Origin: SVTX01 sp964526505
GTDB taxonomy: Bacteria > Bacillota > Clostridia > Oscillospirales > CAG-272
Assembly: GCA_964526505.1 (NCBI GenBank)
Contig: CAZGJC010000021.1
Span: forward strand, 1 to 30,504
Reading direction: 5' to 3'
DNA: 30,504 nucleotides
Part shown: one piece after another, positions 15,027 to 22,547 of the stretch
How positions within the stretch are numbered: the first letter of the stretch is position 1
Layout: each line of letters starts with the position of its first letter
Notes under the pieces: generated by a model
The model's database searches: none
What the model was told of the DNA's origin: nothing
What the model saw: the letters and a program-made list of their open reading frames with translations, nothing else
Program-made: the position numbers and the translations under genes

Positions 15027-15857
15027 TTATCCTTCTCTGCTGAATTTCTCTTTGAGGTATATATACTCATAGAGAACGTCGTCAAAATCGTAGTAACGGA
15101 ACACACGATGTACAAGGCTTACCTGCCACTGCTTTATATTTGCCGTGTGCGGATAGGGAAGCCAGAACAGACGTTTTGAAAAATGACGAACAACTGTCGA
15201 TTTGTGCAAAAATTTCTGGTCGTTGAATTTTTGCGGTAACATTTTTTTCTTTGTGGTTGAGCGTATGATTGCCGACTGGTCGGCGAATACAAGTTTTTTT
15301 TGTTTTATGAGTTGACGGGCTTTTGTCAGCAGTCCCGTCTCTCTCATATATTTGAGATTAAACAGCAAAACTCCTGCGTTTACGTAATTCGGGTTTATAA
15401 GGTACTTGCCGTAATGGTCACGTGCGGCGGCGTATTCATAACCCTCAACGTCTATATTATATAGCAGATTTATATCTCTGTTGAACATTATGTCCACGTC
15501 AAGATATAAAATTTTGTCGGGAAGTGAGTCTATTCTGTCGGCAAAAAGTCTAAGCAACGTATATGGAGAGCAATATGCGTCCTCATTCGGGCAACCCGCA
15601 AATTCCTCGGCATAGAGATGGGTTATATCCAACTTTACAACTTTGTTGTTTGGATTATAAGATTTTGCCACAGACTCGAAAAATTCAACTTGTTTGTTGC
15701 TTATCGGGGTGTACGTGTCCTTTATGTGGCTTATGTCCATTGTCAGCAAATAAAAGCAAAATTCACTGTCCGCAGGACTGCGTTTGAATATGGACAACGC
15801 ACAGGTGAGCATACCGTCAAAAACTTTACTGTTTCCCGAAAAGAGTATGTTAATCAT
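15027..15857 (-). CDS. GT8-family glycosyltransferase
   Basis: A 276-residue cytoplasmic protein with the GT8 layout: N-terminal ILFSGNSKVFDGML, the metal and nucleotide-sugar binding DVD at 120-122 in ILYLDVDIMF, and NAGVLLFNLKYM. A late His in TVVRHFSKRLFW matches the region where GT8 enzymes carry their second metal ligand. GT8 members transfer glucose, galactose or related sugars from UDP-sugars, often in lipo-oligosaccharide or cell-surface glycan synthesis. Its start overlaps the end of the upstream acyltransferase by 8 bases (ATGATTAA on the minus strand), and the fusion gene follows after five bases. The three form a tight operon. Confidence 0.88.
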   Translation of the reverse strand: MINILFSGNSKVFDGMLTCALSIFKRSPADSEFCFYLLTMDISHIKDTYTPISNKQVEFFESVAKSYNPNNKVVKLDITHLYAEEFAGCPNEDAYCSPYTLLRLFADRIDSLPDKILYLDVDIMFNRDINLLYNIDVEGYEYAAARDHYGKYLINPNYVNAGVLLFNLKYMRETGLLTKARQLIKQKKLVFADQSAIIRSTTKKKMLPQKFNDQKFLHKSTVVRHFSKRLFWLPYPHTANIKQWQVSLVHRVFRYYDFDDVLYEYIYLKEKFSREG

Positions 15858-16641
15858 TGGTGTTTTCTTCCTTTATATATTCCGTCACGGTCACGTTTGA
15901 ATTTTTTGCACGTTCTTTCATACAGGCAAGAACTCTGTCTCTGAGGTCTGTTTTACGCATACGTGGATTTAACGAGTCATCGGCAAAAAACGGACCGTCA
16001 ATATACGTCACCATTTTAGGAGTTTTACGCAGTTTGCGTTTTTGATATGTGTTTGTAAAACAAAACACAGGTGTGTTGTATTTTACGGGATAATGGAAAG
16101 ACGTATCTTTGAAATTGCGTATACCTGTGTGATAGGGCCAGATGTGTGCTTCCGGGTATATGCATATGCTTTGATTTTTTATGAGTCTCTCCTCAATACA
16201 TTTTATAAAATTTCTGCCGGCACCAATATCGTCAGGCAACGGTATTGCACCGAGATATGGAGTTATCTTGCCTATTACGGGTATTGACACGTTATTGGGA
16301 TGAACTATAATACTCGGTTTATGCGGAAACGTTATAAACGTAGGCACACACGGGTCTGCATATGCTTGTGTATGATTTCCGTAGATAAAACAGGCTTTGT
16401 TTTTATACGGTTTCATTACTCGGCGGTTTATAATTTTGTGTCCGAACTTTATTTTCATATACAAATAAGCCACCGGTATGGCTACGCACCTGTAAATAAA
16501 TGTCGAAAAAATCCGCTGATATAGTTTGTCTCTGTTATACACGTACGAACTGTCGATTTTTCTCGGCGTTATTTGTGCCGTTGAAAATTCGTCGTTTAAT
16601 TCGTCACGATAATATATCACATTCGGTGTGTTTTTTTTCAT
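15850..16641 (-). CDS. PlsC-type acyltransferase with variant catalytic motif
   Basis: A 263-residue protein of the LPLAT fold. The catalytic motif reads NHTQAYADP, which gives HX5D (His90, Asp96) where the family norm is HX4D. The FPEG block is replaced by YPEAH (162-166). A hydrophobic segment (about 50-63) may anchor it in the membrane. I recall NHTQ-type variants among Firmicutes, so this is probably a distinct active subfamily and not a dead enzyme. The longest frame begins with GTG at 16707, but that codon lies inside the -10 of the promoter, upstream of the predicted transcription start. ATG 16641 is therefore chosen, although its ribosome binding site is weak. It is the first gene of the leftward glycosyltransferase/acyltransferase operon. 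Confidence 0.8.
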   Translation of the reverse strand: MKKNTPNVIYYRDELNDEFSTAQITPRKIDSSYVYNRDKLYQRIFSTFIYRCVAIPVAYLYMKIKFGHKIINRRVMKPYKNKACFIYGNHTQAYADPCVPTFITFPHKPSIIVHPNNVSIPVIGKITPYLGAIPLPDDIGAGRNFIKCIEERLIKNQSICIYPEAHIWPYHTGIRNFKDTSFHYPVKYNTPVFCFTNTYQKRKLRKTPKMVTYIDGPFFADDSLNPRMRKTDLRDRVLACMKERAKNSNVTVTEYIKEENTND

Positions 16642-16697
16642 ATTTTTCTTTTTGAATTTCTCTTGTATTTCAAATGTGGTTTTCAATACTACATTTG

Positions 16698-16726
16698 ATT
16701 TTACCACAACTATCCCTCTTTGTCAA
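16698..16726 (-). promoter_or_regulatory. Sigma-A promoter of the leftward glycosyltransferase/acyltransferase operon
   Basis: Read on the minus strand: TTGACA (16726-16721), 17 bases, TAAAAT (16703-16698). Transcription should start near 16691, about 50 bases before ATG 16641. No terminator is seen inside the cluster. Confidence 0.85.
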
Positions 16727-16784
16727 TATATTTTATTGATTTTGTATCGCTCTGAAAGGCGGTTTCAAATTTGAGATTCAAAAA

Positions 16785-16799
16785 TGAGAATGGTTCTCA
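16785..16799. promoter_or_regulatory. Fur/Zur-type operator before the zinc regulon
   Basis: TGAGAA-TGG-TTCTCA is a perfect 6-bp inverted repeat of the 7-1-7 Fur-box type (TGATAAT-N-ATTATCA). It lies eight bases upstream of the -35 of the zur-znu promoter, and a second imperfect element (TTTGAGATTCAAA, 16770-16782) is next to it. Autoregulation by the adjacent Fur-family protein is the simplest reading. The leftward promoter is about 60 bases away and may or may not be affected. Confidence 0.7.
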
Positions 16800-16806
16800 A
16801 AATCTA

Positions 16807-16835
16807 TTGACAAAATAGCCGATATATGGTATAAT
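16807..16835 (+). promoter_or_regulatory. Consensus sigma-A promoter of zur-znuACB
   Basis: TTGACA (16807-16812), 17 bases, TATAAT (16830-16835). The -10 sits inside a nested inverted repeat (AGCCGAT at 16817-16823 with ATCGGCT at 16839-16845, inner ATGGTAT-A-ATACCAT) followed by five T. The start of transcription is expected near 16842. Confidence 0.88.
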
Positions 16836-16895
16836 ACCATCGGCTTTTTGATATTTGATGAAAAGTATTTTCAAAGTGAAAGGAGAGGCTTTTGT

Positions 16896-17318
16896 ATGCC
16901 GAGAGTATATAAAACGCAAGGAAGGTGCAAACTTGAAGCGTTTATGTCGGCTCATCCCGATGCACATTATACGGTAGATGAGATATGCGTTGCCGTTAAC
17001 GGCAGTTTAAATGCAAGAAGTTCGATATACAGAAATCTTTCTGCTTTGTGCGACGAGGGCGTCGTGAGGAAATTTAACGGGGAGGACGGAGAGGCAAGTG
17101 TATATCAGTATCTTGCACCGGAAAAGTCCTGCCGTGACCATTTTCACTTAAAGTGTTTGGAATGTGGTCGTCTTGAACACTTGGAGTGCTACGTGAGCGA
17201 CGACCTTTGCAATCATATAAATTTACATCACGGATTTAAGGTTGACGGCGGCAGAAGTATTCTTTACGGTGTTTGTGAGGAATGTGCCTTGAAAAACAAA
17301 AAGAAGATAATAATATAG
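16896..17318 (+). CDS. zur: Fur-family regulator, probable zinc uptake regulator
   Basis: A 140-residue Fur-family repressor. The N-terminal winged helix contains the recognition segment RSSIYRNLSALCDEGVV. The hinge and dimer domain has the metal-binding HFHLKCLECGRLEHLEC and the paired structural-zinc cysteines CLEC (87-90) and CEEC (127-130). With znuA-znuC-znuB directly downstream, a zinc-sensing role is more likely than iron or peroxide sensing. ATG 16896 follows AAAGGAGAGG; the longer frame would begin with a TTG at the promoter-proximal hairpin. An operator of Fur-box type lies upstream. It is separated from znuA by only 8 bases. Confidence 0.87.
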   Translation: MPRVYKTQGRCKLEAFMSAHPDAHYTVDEICVAVNGSLNARSSIYRNLSALCDEGVVRKFNGEDGEASVYQYLAPEKSCRDHFHLKCLECGRLEHLECYVSDDLCNHINLHHGFKVDGGRSILYGVCEECALKNKKKIII

Positions 17319-17326
17319 GAGAGAAA

Positions 17327-18274
17327 ATGAAGAAAATTTCGTATATTTTGATGCTGTCCTTGATATTATCCTGTTTTGCGTTTTATTCTTGTACGCAGAA
17401 ACCCACGTCGGATGACGGCAAGTTTACCATTGTCTGTTCGATTTTTCCGCAATATGATTTTTGCAAAGTTATCACAGGTGGTGAGGACGAGGTTGTTTTG
17501 CTTATCCGCAACGGCGTGGATATGCACTCGTATGAGCCTACGTCAAAAGATATTCTTACGGTTGCCAAGGCTGATATGTTTGTTTATACGGGCGGAGAAT
17601 CAGACACTTGGGTTGACGGAGTACTGCGTTCGGCAGACAATCAAAATCTTAAAGTGACGTCGCTTTTTGATTGTGCGGATATTGTGTGTTCAGATCACGA
17701 ACATCACCATGAACATGAGCATGAACACGACCACGAAGAAGAATATGACGAACACGTTTGGACGTCGCCTAAAAATGCCATAAAAATCGTTGAGGGATTA
17801 TGCGAGGCGTTGTGCGAGGCAAATCCGAACGGTTCGGAGCGATACAGAAAAAACACGGAAGAATATATCGACCTGTTAGAAGAACTTGATTCTCAATATG
17901 AAGAATTATTTTCAGACGATATTACTCTTATAGTGGGCGACAGATTTCCGTTTTTATACCTTGCACACGATTACGGTGTGAATTACCATGCCGCATTTTC
18001 GGGTTGTTCATCTGAAACTGGTGCGTCGTTTGAGACTATTTTGTCGCTAATTGAGGAAGTTAAAAATAATAACGTCGGCGTGGTTTTCGATACTGACAAA
18101 TCGGGTTCGGACGTGGCATTGAAAGTTGCCGAAGTGTGCGGTGCAAGAGTTGAAACGTTGTATTCTTGTCAATCCGTGACAAGTGAGCAACTGAAAAACG
18201 GCGAATCTTATCTTACTTTTATGAAAAAAAATCTTGAAACTCTGAGGGAGGCTTATTCAAATGCATATAATTAA
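17327..18274 (+). CDS. znuA: Zinc ABC transporter substrate-binding lipoprotein
   Basis: A 315-residue cluster-9 binding protein for zinc. It has a lipoprotein-type signal with two possible lipid Cys residues (Cys16 in LILSC or Cys22 in FYSC). First metal ligand: His67 in VDMHSYEP. Then comes a His-rich loop at 124-143 (DHEHHHEHEHEHDHEEE) typical of zinc-binding members, followed by His143 in DEHVWTSP. The third His usually found as SHxAFGYL is replaced here by GDRFPFLYLAHDYG, a form I recall from other clostridial members. The last Asp ligand is probably in FDTDKSG. It should capture zinc outside the membrane and hand it to ZnuB. ATG 17327 follows AGGAGAG, eight bases after zur. Confidence 0.92.
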   Translation: MKKISYILMLSLILSCFAFYSCTQKPTSDDGKFTIVCSIFPQYDFCKVITGGEDEVVLLIRNGVDMHSYEPTSKDILTVAKADMFVYTGGESDTWVDGVLRSADNQNLKVTSLFDCADIVCSDHEHHHEHEHEHDHEEEYDEHVWTSPKNAIKIVEGLCEALCEANPNGSERYRKNTEEYIDLLEELDSQYEELFSDDITLIVGDRFPFLYLAHDYGVNYHAAFSGCSSETGASFETILSLIEEVKNNNVGVVFDTDKSGSDVALKVAEVCGARVETLYSCQSVTSEQLKNGESYLTFMKKNLETLREAYSNAYN

Positions 18275-19148
18275 GAAAAAAGCCTTGGCGGAGTCTGTGG
18301 CTGACAAAAAGAAAATACCGCCGGTCGGTGCGTGGGGTAATTATCGTAAGTTACAACGTCCCTATGCAAGAAGCGGTAAAGCGTCGGAGAGAAAACTTTT
18401 GATAGACGTAAAAGATCTGACGTTGGCATATGACGGAAAGCCCGTTGTATCAAATCTTTCCTTGCAGATACACAGCGGTGACTTTTTATGTATAATCGGT
18501 GAGAACGGAAGCGGAAAAACAACATTGACAAATGCATTGCTCGGATTGAAGAAACCGTCGGGCGGAAGCATAGAATTTCACGATCTGAAAAAAAGCGAAG
18601 TCGGTGTGCTTTTGCAAAAGACGGAGGTACAAAACGATTTTCCCGCACTTGTCGGAGAAATAGTTTTGTCCGGCAGAACGGGCAAGAAAAAGGGGATGGC
18701 TTTTTATTCAAAGTCGGATAAGAAAATCGCTTTTGAAAATATGGAGAAACTCGGAATTACGTCGATAGCGAAACGCAGTTTTCGTGAACTTTCTGGCGGT
18801 CAGCAACAGAGAACTTTGCTTGCACGGTCACTATGCTCGGCGGAAAAACTTCTGGTTTTGGACGAGCCTGTGGCGAGTCTTGACCCGAAAGCGTGTGCCG
18901 ACACGTACAGACTTATATCCGATATAAACAAAAAGGAGAATATGGCTATTATAATGGTGTCGCACGACATCGATGGCGTTCTTGAACATGCAAGCCATAT
19001 TCTTATGATAAACAAGGGATCATACAGATTCTACACCATTGACGAATATCTGAAAGAGAAATCCGATGCTTTGCGTGTTAAAGAAGAGGCTTACGGAAAC
19101 AGTGACGCCTACAAATACAAGGGAGGCGTGAAAGATGTTGAAGATTGA
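18261..19148 (+). CDS. znuC: Zinc ABC transporter ATP-binding protein
   Basis: A 295-residue ATPase with Walker A GENGSGKTT, signature LSGGQQQRTLLARSL, Walker B LLVLDEPVASLDP and switch His in VSHDID. It powers zinc import through ZnuB. The ABC domain begins only near residue 46 (LLIDVKDLTLAY), so there is a basic N-terminal extension of about 45 residues (many Lys/Arg, no known domain) that most ZnuC proteins lack. GAGGGAGG lies 8 bases before ATG 18261, which supports the extended start. It overlaps znuA by 14 bases and znuB by 14 bases, showing tight translational coupling. Confidence 0.93.
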   Translation: MHIIKKKALAESVADKKKIPPVGAWGNYRKLQRPYARSGKASERKLLIDVKDLTLAYDGKPVVSNLSLQIHSGDFLCIIGENGSGKTTLTNALLGLKKPSGGSIEFHDLKKSEVGVLLQKTEVQNDFPALVGEIVLSGRTGKKKGMAFYSKSDKKIAFENMEKLGITSIAKRSFRELSGGQQQRTLLARSLCSAEKLLVLDEPVASLDPKACADTYRLISDINKKENMAIIMVSHDIDGVLEHASHILMINKGSYRFYTIDEYLKEKSDALRVKEEAYGNSDAYKYKGGVKDVED

Positions 19149-20001
19149 ATTGCCCGAAAACGTATTTGTCGCTTTGCGAGAATATTTTTCTTTTGATTTT
19201 GTATGGTATGCATTGATAGTTGCCGTTTTCGTGTCGCTCTGCTCGGCTTTGCTCGGAGTATCTCTTGTACTAAAAAGATATTCTATGATAGGAGACGGAT
19301 TGTCCCACGTGGCTTTCGGTGCCGGTGCGGTTGCGGCGGTAATCGGAGTGGTTGACAATATGCTTGTGGTTCTGCCTATTACCGTTATTGCGGCAATTAT
19401 TTTGCTTAAAACAAGTTCGAGCGGAAAAGTGAAAGGCGACGCTGCCATTGCCATGCTTTCGGTAGGGGCTTTGTCCATAGGTTATTTGATACTTAATATA
19501 ACCGAAACCACTTCGTCGAATTTAAGCGGAGACGTATGCTCATCGCTTTTCGGTTCCACGTCTATTCTGTCACTTGGCAGTAAAGACGTCATATCGTGTA
19601 TCATTCTTTCGCTGTGCGTTATTGCGGTGTTCTTCTTGTTTTACAATAAGATATTTACTGTGACGTTTGACGAGAGATTTTCAAGTGCGACGGGGACGAG
19701 TGCGAAGTTTTACAATCTTATGATTGCCGTTGTTACCGCTGTGGTTATAGTTGTGGGAATGAAACTTGTTGGTTCGCTTCTTGTGTCCGCCCTGATAATT
19801 TTCCCGGCATTGTCGGCAATGCGAATATTTAAGAGTTTTAAGGGTGTTATCACCACGGCGGCGATAATTTCCGTGATTTGTTCGAGTCTTGGCGTGTTGT
19901 GTGCGGTAATTCTCGGTACACCCGTGGGAGCGAGTATAGTTGTTATAAATCTTTGCGTTTTCGGTATTGCGTCGCTTGTCGGCAAAATAAGAAGCCACTG
20001 A
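19135..20001 (+). CDS. znuB: Zinc ABC transporter permease
   Basis: A 288-residue multi-pass membrane protein of the ABC-3 family (manganese/zinc type), with about eight hydrophobic segments. The family signature region RYSMIGDGLSHVAFGAGAVA is present near residue 50, and the C-terminal core contains KLVGSLLVSALIIFPALSA. It forms the membrane channel for zinc. Together with the neighbouring ATPase and binding protein it makes a complete importer. The start ATG 19135 lies inside the end of znuC, and GGGAGG precedes it. There is no terminator before the next gene, 38 bases away. Confidence 0.94.
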   Translation: MLKIELPENVFVALREYFSFDFVWYALIVAVFVSLCSALLGVSLVLKRYSMIGDGLSHVAFGAGAVAAVIGVVDNMLVVLPITVIAAIILLKTSSSGKVKGDAAIAMLSVGALSIGYLILNITETTSSNLSGDVCSSLFGSTSILSLGSKDVISCIILSLCVIAVFFLFYNKIFTVTFDERFSSATGTSAKFYNLMIAVVTAVVIVVGMKLVGSLLVSALIIFPALSAMRIFKSFKGVITTAAIISVICSSLGVLCAVILGTPVGASIVVINLCVFGIASLVGKIRSH

Positions 20002-20039
20002 TTTGTTAAATGAAAATAATTTTGGAAGGAATATAAAAA

Positions 20040-21413
20040 ATGAAATACGACGTAATTATTATCGGAGCGGGACCCGGTGGAATTTTTTCCGCATATGAAC
20101 TTGCAAATCTCAATTCCAATCTTAAAATTGCGGTTTTTGAGGCGGGACATGCATTAAGCAGACGTAAATGTCCTATTGACGGCAAAAAAATAAAGACGTG
20201 TATAGGATGTAAATCTTGCTCCATTATGAGTGGATTTGGCGGTGCCGGAGCGTTTTCGGACGGAAAATACAATATAACCAACGATTTCGGCGGTACTCTT
20301 TACGAATACATAGGTAAAGAAGAGGCACTTGACCTTATGAGATATGTTGACCAAATCAATATGGCTCACGGCGGAGAGGGAACAAAACTTTACTCCACGG
20401 CGGGAACGAGCATAAGAACAAAGTGCATACAGAACGACCTTCACTTGCTTGACGCATCTGTTCGTCACCTCGGCACGGATATAAATTACGTTGTTCTTGA
20501 AAATTTGTACGCATATCTTTCTGACAAGGTGGACTTCTATTTTGATACGCCTGTTGAAAAGGTTGAGCGAGTTGACAACAGTTACAAAATAATTTGCGGT
20601 AACGGAGAGTACGTGTGCGACAATTGTGTAATTTCCGTGGGACGTAGTGGAAGCAAATGGATGGAAAGCGTTTGCAAGGAGATGAATATTCCCGTAAAGT
20701 CAAATCGTGTTGATATCGGTGTAAGAGTTGAATTGCCCGCTGAGGTGTTTGCCCACCTGACCGATGAACTTTACGAGAGCAAGATAGTTTATCGCACTCC
20801 GAAATACGGCGACAGAGTTCGTACTTTCTGTATGAATCCCAAGGGAGCGGTTGTAAATGAAAACACAAACGGAATTATAACCGTAAACGGTCACAGTTAT
20901 GAAGACCCGGCAAAACAGACGAAAAATACGAACTTTGCACTTCTTGTTGCAAAACATTTCTCGGAACCGTTTAAAGACTCAAATGGATACGGCGAATCTA
21001 TCGCACGTTTGAGCAATATGCTCGGCGGCGGTGTTATTCTTCAAAGATTCGGAGACCTTATAAGAGGTCAGCGTTCAACCCCTCAAAGAATAAGCGAGTC
21101 GTTTGTGACCCCTACCTTGAACGCAACGCCCGGAGACCTCAGTCTTGTATTGCCTAAACGTATCCTTGACGGAATTATTGAGATGATTTATGCTCTTGAT
21201 AAGGTGGCACCCGGCACGGCTAATGACGATACTCTTCTGTACGGTGTTGAAGTTAAGTTTTACAATATGGAAGTTGAGGTTGACAATCGTCTCCGTGCTA
21301 TGGATGGTCTTTACGTTATCGGCGACGGAAGCGGAATAACTCATTCGCTTTCACATGCTTCCGCAAGCGGTGTTTACGTTGCAAGAGATATTTGCGGACA
21401 ATCAAACGAATAA
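20040..21413 (+). CDS. FAD-dependent oxidoreductase (COG2509-like dehydrogenase)
   Basis: A 457-residue flavoprotein. The N-terminal dinucleotide-binding loop DVIIIGAGPGGIFSAYEL is clear, and a second FAD-contacting segment, GLYVIGDGSGITHSLSHASA, lies near the C-terminus. A Cys-rich loop (CPIDG, CIGCKSCSIMSGFGGAGAFSDGK) follows the FAD site; CIGCKSC could hold a metal or disulfide. This layout fits a family of uncharacterised FAD-dependent dehydrogenases widespread in anaerobes; the substrate is unknown. It follows znuB by 38 bases without its own clear promoter, so it may be read from the zinc operon. A link to zinc is not otherwise supported. GGAAGGAA precedes the start, and a terminator follows. 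Confidence 0.85.
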   Translation: MKYDVIIIGAGPGGIFSAYELANLNSNLKIAVFEAGHALSRRKCPIDGKKIKTCIGCKSCSIMSGFGGAGAFSDGKYNITNDFGGTLYEYIGKEEALDLMRYVDQINMAHGGEGTKLYSTAGTSIRTKCIQNDLHLLDASVRHLGTDINYVVLENLYAYLSDKVDFYFDTPVEKVERVDNSYKIICGNGEYVCDNCVISVGRSGSKWMESVCKEMNIPVKSNRVDIGVRVELPAEVFAHLTDELYESKIVYRTPKYGDRVRTFCMNPKGAVVNENTNGIITVNGHSYEDPAKQTKNTNFALLVAKHFSEPFKDSNGYGESIARLSNMLGGGVILQRFGDLIRGQRSTPQRISESFVTPTLNATPGDLSLVLPKRILDGIIEMIYALDKVAPGTANDDTLLYGVEVKFYNMEVEVDNRLRAMDGLYVIGDGSGITHSLSHASASGVYVARDICGQSNE

Positions 21414-21430
21414 TTTAAATATTTTTGTGT

Positions 21431-21474
21431 AAACCTCACGGTCGGAATTGATTTATTCATGACTGTGAGGTTTT
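21431..21474 (+). terminator. Intrinsic terminator after the FAD oxidoreductase
   Basis: AAACCTCACGGTC pairs with GACTGTGAGGTTT over 13 positions with one G-U pair, around a 17-base loop, followed by a short T-run. It separates the zinc/FAD unit from the sporulation operon. Confidence 0.82.
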
Positions 21475-21585
21475 ACTTTCATATAATTAAAAAATTTTTG
21501 CTTGTAACCAATACCGACAAATTTCTCGCAGTCTTTGTGGTACAATTACGTGAATGAAAAAATTTATACGGGAGGAGACGGGATA

Positions 21586-22038
21586 ATGAGTGCGGCAAAA
21601 GATAAAAAGCCCGGATATGACAGTGAGTTTATAGGATGTTATCTGAAAATAAAACTGCGAGGTGAGATTGACCATCACACCGCAAGTTCCATTCGCTCTG
21701 CAATTGACAGTGAAATATATTCTAAAAAGCCAAGAGGTCTTATAATGGATATGTCTGCGGTTAATTTTATGGACTCATCCGGCTTGGGTCTTATAATGGG
21801 CAGATATTCGGTTATGAATGAACTTGGCGGTGAGGTTGTAGTATCAAACCCAAGTCCGGCGATTGAACGCATAATGACTTTGGCGGGAATGGAACGGGTT
21901 ATAAAAATAAGTCATACAAAAGGTCAAACACAGCGACCCGTGCCTCCGAAGGTACGTGGAAGGCGAACGTCACAATCGTCAAAAAGCAAGACTGCGGAAG
22001 TGCAAAACGGTATTGTTATTGCCAAGGACAGAAAGTAA
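21586..22038 (+). CDS. spoIIAA: Anti-sigma F factor antagonist SpoIIAA, with C-terminal tail
   Basis: A 150-residue STAS-domain protein that frees sigma-F in the forespore by binding SpoIIAB when dephosphorylated. The phosphorylation loop FMDSSGLGLIMGRY (Ser64/Ser65) is intact. The STAS domain ends near residue 112. Typical SpoIIAA is about 115 residues, so the basic, Ser/Lys-rich tail (about residues 113-150, with VRGRRTSQSSKSK) is an addition. GGGAGGAG lies before ATG 21586; the longer frame would start at a GTG far upstream of this site. TACAAT at 21541-21546 could be a -10, but no good -35 is seen, so the operon may use a sporulation-type promoter. It is the first gene of the spoIIA operon. 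Confidence 0.92.
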   Translation: MSAAKDKKPGYDSEFIGCYLKIKLRGEIDHHTASSIRSAIDSEIYSKKPRGLIMDMSAVNFMDSSGLGLIMGRYSVMNELGGEVVVSNPSPAIERIMTLAGMERVIKISHTKGQTQRPVPPKVRGRRTSQSSKSKTAEVQNGIVIAKDRK

Positions 22039-22062
22039 TATATAATCGGAGGGCGAGACACA

Positions 22063-22524
22063 ATGAAAAGAACAAAATTTTCGGGAAAAGTTATAAATAA
22101 AATGCAGATAAAACTTCCTGCAATTTCGGTGAATGAGGGAATGGCGAGAGCGGCAGTCGCCGCATTTTGTGCGGGTCTTGACCCTGCGTCTCTTGAAATT
22201 GCGGATATAAAATGTGCGGTGTCCGAGGCAGTAACCAACTGCATTGTACACGCATACAAAAACACGTCGGGGATGATATTTATTACCGTGAGTCAACTTG
22301 AAGGACGAGCGGTAAAAATAGAAATACGTGATAAGGGATGTGGAATACCCGACGTGCATTTGGCACGTCAGCCTTTATATACGACCGACAGAGAAGATGA
22401 ACGAAGCGGTATGGGATTTACGGTTATGGAGAGTTTTTGTGATAAAGTTCACGTTCGTTCACGTGTGGGACGTGGAACCTCGGTAGTTCTTTATAAGCAA
22501 TTTGTTGACAGGGAGAGTACATAA
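22063..22524 (+). CDS. spoIIAB: Anti-sigma F factor (serine kinase) SpoIIAB
   Basis: A 153-residue GHKL-fold kinase. The N-box is in SEAVTNCIVHAY, the G1 box in IRDKGCGIPD, and the G2 region in ERSGMGFTVMESF. SpoIIAB holds sigma-F inactive before asymmetric division and phosphorylates SpoIIAA. Length is close to the usual 140-150 residues. It lies between spoIIAA (24-base gap) and sigF (23-base gap) in the conserved order of all endospore formers. CGGAGGGC precedes ATG 22063. Confidence 0.95.
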   Translation: MKRTKFSGKVINKMQIKLPAISVNEGMARAAVAAFCAGLDPASLEIADIKCAVSEAVTNCIVHAYKNTSGMIFITVSQLEGRAVKIEIRDKGCGIPDVHLARQPLYTTDREDERSGMGFTVMESFCDKVHVRSRVGRGTSVVLYKQFVDREST

Positions 22525-22547
22525 AAATAACAAATTGTGAGGATTTT

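Noticed and set aside
16642..16707. GTG start extending the leftward acyltransferase by 22 residues.
   Set aside because: The GTG overlaps the -10 region of the minus-strand promoter, so it would not be in the RNA.
21520..21546. TACAAT upstream of spoIIAA as a sigma-A or sigma-F promoter.
   Set aside because: No matching -35 at usual spacing, and the fit to the sigma-F pattern is incomplete, so I do not list it as a feature.
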